DNA from: Iodidimonas sp. SYSU 1G8
Lineage (GTDB): Bacteria > Pseudomonadota > Alphaproteobacteria > SMXS01
DNA length: 64,000 bases
Assembly (NCBI RefSeq): GCF_039655775.1
Contig: NZ_JBBYXJ010000001.1
Location: forward strand, 1,532,001 to 1,596,000
Reading direction: 5' to 3'
The notes beneath the pieces are model-generated. The model saw only the letters and a program-made list of their open reading frames with translations. It was not told the origin of the DNA and did not search any database. Of the stretch, positions 45,350-55,400 are shown piece by piece; the first letter of the stretch is position 1; every line of letters starts with the position of its first letter. Position numbers and translations under genes: made by a program.

Positions 45350-46684
45350 TCAGATGAGGCACTTGAAAACTTCGAGCTTCTCGTTGGCGCCCTTGAGCAG
45401 GGGACCGACGGTATTGGCTACGTGTACGTCGAAATCCTGATGCGTGTTGGCGCGGATCCGTCCGGCCACCGCCTGCATCTCGTCGGCGCTCAACGGCCTG
45501 TCGCTGGCCAGGTTCACCTCGAGCCGGGTCCGTTCTGTCTGCAGGATCTGATACTGGCGGATCGGCGCGAGCTCCCCCAGCTGCTTCAAACCGAAACGCG
45601 GCCAGACCCGGCTGCCATCTGGCATGATCAGCATATTTCGGACGCGGCCGACGATGCGCTTCAGCACCGGCGATCCGCGCCCGCAGGCGCAAGGTTCGCC
45701 TACTTCGGCATAGTCGCGAATTTCGTAGCGCAGCATGGCGGTCGCGAAATTGTTCAGGTCGGTCACCACGACGCGGCCGATCTCGCCCGGCCCGCAGGGC
45801 GTGCCGTCGTCGCGCAGCACCTCGAGAAACTGGGCCTCGGGTATACAGTGATAGGCGTGATGCTCGCACTGGACGGCGATGGACCCCAGTTCCTGCGAAC
45901 TGTACTCATCGAATATCTCGATCCCCCATGCCCGCCATACCTCGTCTACCAGCTCCTGGGGCAAGGTTTCACCAATGGTGATGAGCGTGCGCAGACCGGG
46001 CGGGGCAGGCATCTCCTGGACCAACGCCTGCAGATTGGAAGGATAGGTCAGCAGGTAGTCGGGCTTGTATTTCTCCAGAAAGGCTCGTTGGTCGGCGATG
46101 GGCGCGCGGATATTGAGGCCGATGCCCTCGCCTGTCCTGTACACGGCTGAAACATATTTTCCCCAGCTTTTGGCCACGACCGGCACCACGCCGTTCTTCA
46201 CAGAGATACTGGCGCGAATCGCCCCGAAACGCTTTCTGATATCGAGCTTGTGCCAGCCCAGGCTCCGCATCATCACCGCGTTGCGCAAGGCATAGCCCGC
46301 CGCCGTACAGCGAACCGTGACAGGCTGGCCCGTCGAGCCCGAAGTACTGGTCGCCCAGACGTCGCCATGCTCCTTCGGCGCGGCCGTATAGATGTCGTCC
46401 ATTCGGGACTGGAGGTCGGCCCGGGTCAGCAGCGGCAGCGTTCCCAGCACCTCGAACGCGGTCGCTGCGCGGATCTCGGCGCCCGCCAGCAGCGGCGCGA
46501 AGTACGCGCTCGTTTCGCGCGCGTGCCTGAGCCGCGCGGCAAGCTGAACCGACTGAAGTTCCCGCAGCCGATCAGGCTTCAACCACTGGGTCTGGAAAAG
46601 CTGCGTCAGGAAGCCGTAGACCTGCGCGGCCGACGGGTCTATCAGCGCTGGCCAGACCAGCGACTGTGAATAGGAATTCAGCAC
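45350..46684 (-). CDS. PaaK/F390-synthetase-like adenylate-forming enzyme
   Basis: A 444-residue ANL-superfamily enzyme that activates a carboxylate as acyl-AMP. The phosphate-loop motif is STSGSTGQPVTV near residue 115; YPSNLQAL, the GE-containing TIGETLP, DEYSSQELGSIA, and CACGRGSPVLKRIVGRVRNM match phenylacetate-CoA-ligase-like proteins, with Cys/His groups (CEHHAYHC) that bind zinc in relatives. Whether the acyl group goes to CoA, an amine or another acceptor is unknown; relatives in small clusters often make amides. GTG 46684 is the start. It heads an apparent three-gene operon. Confidence 0.83.
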   Translation of the reverse strand: MLNSYSQSLVWPALIDPSAAQVYGFLTQLFQTQWLKPDRLRELQSVQLAARLRHARETSAYFAPLLAGAEIRAATAFEVLGTLPLLTRADLQSRMDDIYTAAPKEHGDVWATSTSGSTGQPVTVRCTAAGYALRNAVMMRSLGWHKLDIRKRFGAIRASISVKNGVVPVVAKSWGKYVSAVYRTGEGIGLNIRAPIADQRAFLEKYKPDYLLTYPSNLQALVQEMPAPPGLRTLITIGETLPQELVDEVWRAWGIEIFDEYSSQELGSIAVQCEHHAYHCIPEAQFLEVLRDDGTPCGPGEIGRVVVTDLNNFATAMLRYEIRDYAEVGEPCACGRGSPVLKRIVGRVRNMLIMPDGSRVWPRFGLKQLGELAPIRQYQILQTERTRLEVNLASDRPLSADEMQAVAGRIRANTHQDFDVHVANTVGPLLKGANEKLEVFKCLI

Positions 46685-46764
46685 CCGCGCCCTGTCCTCC
46701 GCAGATACGGCGATCAGCCGTCCGTCAAATATTCAACAAGGTATATGCCGGAACAGGCACCGTC

Positions 46765-48153
46765 TCAATCGGGCATTCGGAACGGACGGACGCTTTCGAG
46801 CGCCCGTGCGGCGCGCAGGATCAGGGCTTCAGACCCCCAGGGGCCGACGATCTGCAGGCCGATGGGGAGACCGGCTTTCGTGAAGCCGCATGGAACGCTC
46901 GCCGCCGGTTGGCCCGTGATGTTGAAAGGGAACGTAAAGGGCGTCCATGTCCGCTTGTAGGCCTCGCCTTCCGGACCATAGATGCCGCGTCCCGCCTTGA
47001 ACGGCGGCACGGGCGTGACAGGCGCCAGCAGCAGATCGAAATCCTTGTGGAACGCGGCCATGCGCTGCATGAGCGCGCCGCGATCCGCCATTGCCTGGTA
47101 ATGCCGGATGATCGGTTGCTGCGCACCCTTCTGGGCCGATCGGACCAGGAAAGGGTCGCTGTCGGCCAGCGCCTGTTCGCTGGCGTTTTCCAGATAGCGC
47201 GCCGTCATCGGCTGCCAGAACGCCAAGAATGTCTGCAGTTGGTTGTCGAAGCCCGGATCGGCCTCGGCAACTTCGGCGCCCAGATCGCGAAACACCGCCG
47301 CGGCGTCCGTCAGCGCCGATGCGATCTCAGAATCGAACGGGATCAGCCGTTCGCCATTCCAGAAGCCGATCCGCAACCCGGCGACGCCATCATTGAGCCC
47401 GATACGGTAATCGGTGGCTTCATAGGGCAGAGCCGATGGATCACGGCTGTCCGGGCGGGTGATGACGTTCATCATCAGCGCCGCGTCCGCGACCGTACGC
47501 GTCAGCGGTCCCGCCTGCGAGATCAGCGCCGAGACGCCTCCGGGATTGTGCGGCACCCTGAACTGGGTCGGGCGAAGCCCGAACACGCCGCAGAACGCGG
47601 CGGGGATCCGGATCGATCCACCCGCATCCGTGCCCACATGCAGCGCGCCCATGCCCAGCGCGCAGGCCGCCGCAGCGCCGCCGGACGAGCCGCCCGGCGT
47701 CTTGTCCAGATCCCACGGATTGCGGCTGACGCCGTGCAGCGCGCTGTCGGTGACGCCCTTCCAGCAGAATTCAGGCGTCGCCGTCTTGCCCAGGATGATG
47801 CCACCCGCCTCGCGCAGCCGGGCGGTGATGGGCGCATCCTGCTTGGCGCGGTGCGACGCCGAAATCACCGGCGAGCTGTTCCGGCTGGGCCATCCCTTGA
47901 CGTCGATATGTTCCTTGATCGATAGCGGCACGCCGTCGAGCAGGCCCTTGGGCTTGCACTTCGTCCATCGCGCTTCCGACTTTCCGGCCTCCTTCAGCGC
48001 GCCTTCCCGGTCGAGCAGAATGAAGGCGTTCACGCCCTCGTTCCGCGCATCGATCCGCTCGAACACCGCCTTGGTGACCTCGACGGGCGACAGCGCGCCG
48101 CGTCGATAGCGGGCGACCAGATCGCTGGCCGACAGATGAACGATATCGGTCAT
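46765..48153 (-). CDS. Amidase (amidase-signature family)
   Basis: A 462-residue Ser-cisSer-Lys hydrolase. Catalytic Lys lies in GVPLSIKEHID; the signature region has TPGGSSGGAAAACALG and GTDAGGSIRIPAAFCG, providing both serines. It hydrolyses an amide to a carboxylate and ammonia or amine; the substrate cannot be predicted. ATG 48153 is preceded by GGAG at 6 bases. It lies 13 bases after an SDR gene and 80 bases before the PaaK-like gene on the same strand, so its product acid might feed that activating enzyme (inference). Confidence 0.9.
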   Translation of the reverse strand: MTDIVHLSASDLVARYRRGALSPVEVTKAVFERIDARNEGVNAFILLDREGALKEAGKSEARWTKCKPKGLLDGVPLSIKEHIDVKGWPSRNSSPVISASHRAKQDAPITARLREAGGIILGKTATPEFCWKGVTDSALHGVSRNPWDLDKTPGGSSGGAAAACALGMGALHVGTDAGGSIRIPAAFCGVFGLRPTQFRVPHNPGGVSALISQAGPLTRTVADAALMMNVITRPDSRDPSALPYEATDYRIGLNDGVAGLRIGFWNGERLIPFDSEIASALTDAAAVFRDLGAEVAEADPGFDNQLQTFLAFWQPMTARYLENASEQALADSDPFLVRSAQKGAQQPIIRHYQAMADRGALMQRMAAFHKDFDLLLAPVTPVPPFKAGRGIYGPEGEAYKRTWTPFTFPFNITGQPAASVPCGFTKAGLPIGLQIVGPWGSEALILRAARALESVRPFRMPD

Positions 48154-48166
48154 GGCGCGCTCCGCC

Positions 48167-48934
48167 TCAGAAGCCGAGCGCCTGCCCGTCGTCGATCCTG
48201 ACGCCGGCGCCGGTCATGAAATCCCCCGCCTCTGATGCCAGCAGCAGTAGCAGGCCATTGAGGTCGGTATCCTTGCCGATCCGGCGCATGGGCCAGCCCT
48301 TGATCTCCTTCTGGCCCGCTTCCGAATCGTAATATTCGCTGTTGATGTCGGTCCGGATGTAGCCCGGATTCATGGCGTTCACCTTGATGCCATAGCGGGC
48401 CCATTCCAGCGCCATCACCTGCGTCATCATCTGCACGGCGGCCTTCGACATGCAGTAGGTGATGCCGCCCTTGAGTTCCACATAGGAATGCATGGACGCG
48501 ATGTTGATGATGCGGCCCGGCGCGCCCCGGTCGATCATGCGCTTGGCGACTTCCTGGCTGAGGAAGAAGGGCGCGCGCAGATTGGTGTCCATCACCTGGT
48601 CATATTCGTCCTGGCTGATCTTCTGGCTGGCACGCATGACGGTGATGCCGGAATTGTTCACCAGGCACCAGATCGGGCCGACCTTCTCTTCCGCCTCGGC
48701 GATGGCGGCCGCGCCGGCCGGCAGGTCCGTGACGTCGAAGGCGATGGGATAGGCATGGCCACCCGCATCGTTGATTTCCTTGGCCAGCGCCTCCAGCCGC
48801 TCCTTGCGCCGGCCGGTGATCACCACCTTGGCACCCGCCTCGGCCAGGCACAGGGCGAACTGGCGGCCCAGGCCGCTGGTGGTGCCGGTGATGAAGCAGA
48901 CCTTGCCGGTGAGGTCGAAATTGGGCAGCGCCAT
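48167..48934 (-). CDS. SDR family oxidoreductase
   Basis: A 255-residue classical SDR. Cofactor loop TGTTSGLGRQ, ITGRRK after strand 2, NNSGI, active-site Ser in IASMHSYVE, YCMSK and a typical C-terminus GAGVRIDDGQALGF. The substrate is unknown. The region upstream of ATG 48934 has only a weak site (GGGA). It sits between the threonine ammonia-lyase (36 bases) and the amidase (13 bases), so it belongs to the same transcription unit. Confidence 0.9.
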   Translation of the reverse strand: MALPNFDLTGKVCFITGTTSGLGRQFALCLAEAGAKVVITGRRKERLEALAKEINDAGGHAYPIAFDVTDLPAGAAAIAEAEEKVGPIWCLVNNSGITVMRASQKISQDEYDQVMDTNLRAPFFLSQEVAKRMIDRGAPGRIINIASMHSYVELKGGITYCMSKAAVQMMTQVMALEWARYGIKVNAMNPGYIRTDINSEYYDSEAGQKEIKGWPMRRIGKDTDLNGLLLLLASEAGDFMTGAGVRIDDGQALGF

Positions 48935-48970
48935 GAGGAAATCCCAGTCTGTTGTCCTTGGAGGCGGACG

Positions 48971-50188
48971 CTAGAGGGCTGTTTCATCACCGTCAAGCAA
49001 GCGCACCCGGAAACCTTTCCCGGCAAGCATCTCGACGATGCTTCTCAGATGACCGGGATCGCGTGCCTCGATCACCACTTCAAGGTCCGTGTCCTTGGCC
49101 TGCGTGTGGGAGAAGATACGGTTGTGCTGCACCTCGAGGATGTTTCCGCCCGCATCGCCGATGGCGCCGGCCACAGCGGCCAGCACGCCGGGCCGATCCG
49201 AAATGTCGATCCGAAGACGCGCGATGCGGCCCTGATGCACCAGGTCCCGCATCAGCACGGACGCGAGCAGGCGCGTGTCGATATTGCCGCCCGACAAAAC
49301 GACGCCGACCTTGCGCCCCTCGAAATGCGCCTTGCGGGCCAGCACCCCGGCGAGCGAAACCGCGCCCGCGCCTTCGGCCACGGTTTTCTCGATGGCGATG
49401 TAAAGCGCGATCGCCTGTTCGATCTGGACCTCGCTGACCAGCATCACGTCATCGACCAGCGCGCGGATGATCGGCAGCGTCAGGGCGCCCGGCTGTTTCA
49501 CGGCGATGCCTTCGGCAATGGTGCCCGCCATGGACGATGGCGGATTGCCTGCCAGCGCGTCACGGATACTGGGATAGCGTTCGGCCTCGACACCGATGAT
49601 CTCGATCCCGGGCGACAGCGCCTTGGCCGCGACCGCCATGCCGGCGATCAGCCCGCCGCCCCCCATCGGCACCACCAGCACGTCCAGGTCGGGCTGCGCC
49701 GCCAGCATCTCGAGCGCCACGGTACCCTGTCCGGCGATGATGGCGGCGTCATCATACGGGTGCACGAACACCAGGCCGTGCTGGCCGGCAAGCTCGCGGG
49801 CATGGACTGCCGCCTCCGACAGGCCCTCGCCCACAAGGCGGACGTCGGCCCCATGCGCGCGGGTCGCGGCGACCTTAACCTCTGGCGTGTCGCGCGGCAT
49901 GACGATGGTGGCGGCGATGCCGAGCCGCCGGGCGTGATAGGCCACGGCCTGCGCGTGATTGCCCGCCGACATGGCGATGACACCGGCCACGCGCTCGTCG
50001 CCGGTCAGGCTCAGCAGCTTGTTCAGCGCGCCACGTTCCTTGAACGAGGCGGTGAACTGCAGGTTCTCGAACTTGATGTATAGCTGGGCACCGGTCAGCG
50101 CCGACAGGGTCACCGAATGGTGAAAGGGCGTCGGCGGCACCGCCTCCCGAATGGCGGCGGACGCGGCTTTTATATCTGCTAACATCAT
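48971..50188 (-). CDS. ilvA: Threonine ammonia-lyase with ACT domain
   Basis: A 405-residue PLP enzyme that deaminates L-threonine to 2-oxobutanoate. PLP Lys lies in FTASFKERGALNKLL, the Asn/Gly loop in SAGNHAQAVA, the phosphate loop in VPMGGGGLIAGM and a Ser in VLSGGNID. A C-terminal ACT domain (RIDISDRPGVLAAVAG) gives probable allosteric control. The size fits the short TdcB/IlvA form with one ACT domain. Two adjacent ATGs (50188, 50185) can start it; the frame remains open upstream without homology. It heads a minus-strand run and is divergent from the acyl-CoA dehydrogenase. Confidence 0.92.
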   Translation of the reverse strand: MMLADIKAASAAIREAVPPTPFHHSVTLSALTGAQLYIKFENLQFTASFKERGALNKLLSLTGDERVAGVIAMSAGNHAQAVAYHARRLGIAATIVMPRDTPEVKVAATRAHGADVRLVGEGLSEAAVHARELAGQHGLVFVHPYDDAAIIAGQGTVALEMLAAQPDLDVLVVPMGGGGLIAGMAVAAKALSPGIEIIGVEAERYPSIRDALAGNPPSSMAGTIAEGIAVKQPGALTLPIIRALVDDVMLVSEVQIEQAIALYIAIEKTVAEGAGAVSLAGVLARKAHFEGRKVGVVLSGGNIDTRLLASVLMRDLVHQGRIARLRIDISDRPGVLAAVAGAIGDAGGNILEVQHNRIFSHTQAKDTDLEVVIEARDPGHLRSIVEMLAGKGFRVRLLDGDETAL

Positions 50189-50263
50189 GGCCGACTCACC
50201 AGAAGCCGGGACGGAAAATCCGCATAACCGGCCAGGATCAGCAAACACGTTCGGGGATATCTC

Positions 50264-51502
<1,239 letters not shown>

Positions 51503-51535
51503 CTATATTCAGTCTTATCCACAACCCTCAACTTC

Positions 51536-51565
51536 ACGCGGGCCCGGTTTGGCCCGCGTTTTCTT
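51536..51565 (+). terminator. Intrinsic terminator after acyl-CoA dehydrogenase
   Basis: ACGCGGGCC-CGGTTT-GGCCCGCGT, a 9-pair stem followed by TTTCTT, 33 bases after the stop. A good rho-independent terminator. Confidence 0.85.
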
Positions 51566-51627
51566 GTCCGGCATCCGCGGCGAACGACATCTCGTAGAGA
51601 GTCCTTTGGGGACAAGCGAGGTGCGTG

Positions 51628-52392
51628 ATGCTGGTGACCAGCGCGATTACGGTTTGGATGGCCCTCAGCGCTCTTTGGGCGGTGAGTGTCTGGCGGCGGG
51701 ATACGAGCATCATCGATGCGTTCTGGGGGCCTGGTTTTGGCCTGATCGCCGTCGTTACCCTGGCTGCAGTGCCCGATATTTCGCCGCATGGCTGGCTGGT
51801 CGCCGGGATGATTATCCTTTGGGCTCTTAGGCTTGGCGGTCATTTGCTGAGACGCAATCTCGCGCATGGCGAAGACCGGCGGTACCGCGAGATGCGGGAG
51901 AAGGCGCCGGGGAACTGGGCGGTTCGCAGCTATGTGACGGTGTTCATGCTGCAGGGGCTGCTGATGTGGCTCATCTCGCTGCCGGTGCAGTTCGCCATCG
52001 GCGGTACTGGCCACCTGGCTGATCCGCTGACGATTGCCGGTACCGCATTGTTTTTGTTCGGCTTTGTCTTCGAGGCGGTGGCCGACGCGCAGCTCTGGCG
52101 CTTCAAGCAGGACCCGGCGAGCAAGGGCCGGGTGATGGAAACCGGCCTGTGGCGCTACAGCCGGCACCCCAATTATTTCGGTGAAACCTGTGTCTGGTGG
52201 GGCCTTTTCCTGGCCTGCCTGCCCGCCCACGGCGCGTGGTGGACACTGTTCAGCCCCCTTTTGGTCACATTTTTGCTGCTGAAAGTCTCGGGTTTGCCGC
52301 TGGCGGAGAAGAAAATGGGCGAAAGACGGCCCGGTTACGACGCCTATGTCGCCCGCACCAGCGCCTTCATCCCCCTGCCCGCGAAACGCTGA
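51628..52392 (+). CDS. DUF1295 (steroid 5-alpha-reductase-like) membrane protein
   Basis: A 254-residue inner-membrane protein with about six helices. The signature METGLWRYSRHPNYFGETC near residue 170 and the C-terminal PGYDAYVARTSAFIPL define DUF1295, related to steroid reductases and isoprenylcysteine methyltransferases. The bacterial reaction is unknown. ATG 51628 has GAGG 6 bases upstream and is preferred to the GTG one codon earlier. It is convergent with the giant autotransporter gene across a shared terminator. Confidence 0.87.
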   Translation: MLVTSAITVWMALSALWAVSVWRRDTSIIDAFWGPGFGLIAVVTLAAVPDISPHGWLVAGMIILWALRLGGHLLRRNLAHGEDRRYREMREKAPGNWAVRSYVTVFMLQGLLMWLISLPVQFAIGGTGHLADPLTIAGTALFLFGFVFEAVADAQLWRFKQDPASKGRVMETGLWRYSRHPNYFGETCVWWGLFLACLPAHGAWWTLFSPLLVTFLLLKVSGLPLAEKKMGERRPGYDAYVARTSAFIPLPAKR

Positions 52393-52414
52393 CCGACACC
52401 ATCACCAAAAGCAG

Positions 52415-52440
52415 AAAGGGCGCCCCGAGGGGCGCCCTTT
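52415..52440. terminator. Two-way terminator between DUF1295 and autotransporter genes
   Basis: AAAGGGCGCCCC / GGGGCGCCCTTT, a near-continuous palindrome of 12 pairs (the top pairs must open to form the loop), with T-rich CCTTTT after it on plus and AAA on the other side. Confidence 0.8.
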
Positions 52441-52473
52441 CCTTTTGTCGTCCGTCTGGACGGTGGCTGGATC

Positions 52474-55400
52474 TTAGAAGCTGATCCGGGCGCCGCCGCT
52501 GATGACGTGTTCGCTGTAGTTGCCGCCCATTTCGCCCGAGTAGTCGAGGAAGAGGGTGAAGGCATCGCTGACCTTGCCGGTGACGCCGACGCCGAAGATG
52601 GCGGTGGTTTCACGCGGCACTTCGCCGAAGACGGTGAAGCTGGTGCCGGGGGCGGCGCGGAAGCGCGAGCTGATCGGACGGAGATCGTCCTCGAACTCGT
52701 GCGCCACACCGACGCGAGCGTAGGGCATCCAGCCGCCGCCGTTGCCGGAGCGGAAGGTCTTGGAGAAGCGCAGCTGGGCAGTGGCCCGGAGCGATTCCAC
52801 CGACTGTTCGTCGACGATCAGGTCGATTTCGTTGGCGCCGGTTTCCTCGAACGCATCCTGCTTCACCTTCGCCCAGGTCAGGCCGGCTTCCGGGGTGATC
52901 TTGAAACCGTTGCCGGTGTCGAAGCTGTAACCACCCTTACCGTAGAAGTAGTAGACGTCGCCGTCGTACTCGGCGTGCGCGACACGGGAGATCGAGCCGA
53001 TCGACGAACCGAAGTCGATGTCACGGTCGCTCTCGATGTTCATGTCGCCCATGCCACCGCCGGCATTGAAGAACCAGGTGTCGGTGAAGTAGCTGAGGTA
53101 ACCGCCAACCTGCCAGTGATCCACATCGCCTTCGCCGGTGCGGCCATCGAAGTCGACATCGGTGTTACCGAAGCCGCCCAGGATACCGATCAGGAAGTTC
53201 GGGTTGATCAGGTAGTCGAAGCCCGCATAGCCGGTGAGGGTCTGGTAGTCGTACTGCAGGAAGCCTTCATTGCTTTCCACATCGGACGTCGCCCAGGAAC
53301 CCGACAGCCAGAAGGTGGCGCGGTTGTCGGAGCCGGACTGGCCGACCGCCGAGTTGTCACCCACGTTCATCACGACCCGGTTCTGCTTGCCACCCGACAG
53401 GCCCTGGGCCTCGATGGTGCGGATGTAGGCCTGCTGTTCGGCACCGCGAGCGATGGTGAAGCCGACTTCGTTGAAGGCGTTGTACCACTCGGGGTGCAGC
53501 GCATCCAGGGCCGCCGGGATGTCCGAAGCCGTGCCGACCAGCGCCACGATGGCGTGGAGGCTGTCTTCGTTCAGACCGTAGGCGGTGAAGGAGTCGATGT
53601 ACTCACCAGTGATGACCTGGTTGAGCGTTTCACCCTTCGGCGCGAAGTCCGGGATCGAGATGATACGGACACGGTCGGGCAGGTACTGCAGATAGGCCTT
53701 CAGCAGCTGCACGCGCTGTTCCGTAACGGTCTCGTCTTCCTCGGTGCTCGGATCATCGGCCACCGCGTAGCGGACAACCACGGCACCGTCGTTGGCGCCA
53801 CCGTCGAAGCCCTTTTCGTCGAACTTACCGGTCACGCCGCCTTCAGCGACGATGATGTCCCAAACCTTGGCGTCCTTCGAGAAGTCGGCCAGCGGCGTGG
53901 CGATACCCTTGCTGTCCACATCGGCGATGCCATCCGGAACCTTGTAGTCGGGGTTCGGGATCTGCGGGCAGGAGTCCGCACCATCCGGATCGTCGCCGCA
54001 ACCGGTCGGCCCATTCGGGTCGTCGATCATGGCATCCTGGCTGTTATCGACCAGGTCGGCGAACTGGCCATCCAGGCGGATGTCCAGGCGGCCATCGACG
54101 ATCACGGCGCCGTCGGTAACCGTGCTGACCTTGTACTCGACGCCATCCGGCACACCATCCGGGCCGCCCTTGCCGGCGACGAGGATGTCGAACTTCTTGT
54201 CGTCGTCGTCGAAGTCGAAGTCGTTCACACCATCGGGTTCACCCTTGGTGGGCGCGCCCTTGTCGTCCTGAGTGATCAGGTCAACGGTGCCGAGGCCGGT
54301 GGTGTCGATGATGGAGCCGACGATGGCCTTGGTGGTGCCGGTCTTCTTGACGTTCAGCAGATCGCCGGTGCCGTCAGCCTTCAGGTCAGCCTGGAACTGG
54401 CTGCCCCAATTGGTGACCACGTTGCGGCCCTTGGTATCGGTGTAGGTGGGCTCATCGTTCTCGTCGAGGACGGGGTCGCCTTCACTATCCAGGACCGGGG
54501 TGCGGTACGTGGTGGTGCCGGTGACTTTGCCGTCCATGGTGACGTTACCATACACGGTCAGCGTGCCGATCCGGTCGATCTCATCGCCCGGAGCCAGCGT
54601 GGCGTAACGCGGGCTGTCGGTCGCCAGATCAAACGCGCCTTCGAAGACTTCGTAGCTGTTCGAGGCCGGCAGCACGACATTCGGATACTTGGTGCCGTCG
54701 GCATCGACCGCCACCTTGGTGTAGGTGGGGTTGTCATCTTCGTCGAGAACCGGAGCACCTTCATCATCCAGCACCTGAACATCGACGGTGCCGACGATCA
54801 GGCGGCCGCGAGATTCATCGGGCTGGTTGACAGCGTAGAAGGACTCATCGTCAGCGCCGACATAGTAGGTGACGTCGCCGCCCTGGACCGCGCCAGTGAG
54901 GTTGACGCCGCCATTGCCGCCAGCAGCACCGGGGTTGGTGATGATGGTGCCGTGACCGCCGAGGATACCGCCGGACTTCACATCCACGACCGGGGAGGTC
55001 AGGACCGCATCCTTCTGGTTGACCCAAGCGTAGGTCGACTTGCCTTCATCGACATCCGCCGTGTCCGGATCATCAACCGAGACGACGGTCTCGACCAGGA
55101 TGGTGCCGCCGACATTCAGGCGACCGTTGTTGACCACGGTGCCCACGGTACCGCTGATCTGCCATTCGCTGGCTTCGTCATCGGTCACGCCGTCGCCGTC
55201 CGTGTCGATCTCGATTTCCGTCCACAGGTAGGTCCCATCGACGGTCGTCTGACCGTTGAGGTTCCAGGTGCCAGCCGGCAGCGGCATGTTCGGCACCGAG
55301 GCGAACAGGGCCGGCGTGAGAACCGCGGCGGAGTTCGAGGTCTCTTCGTCACCGTAGAAGTCGGAAACGGTCAGCATGTCATCGACCAGCAGCACTTCGG

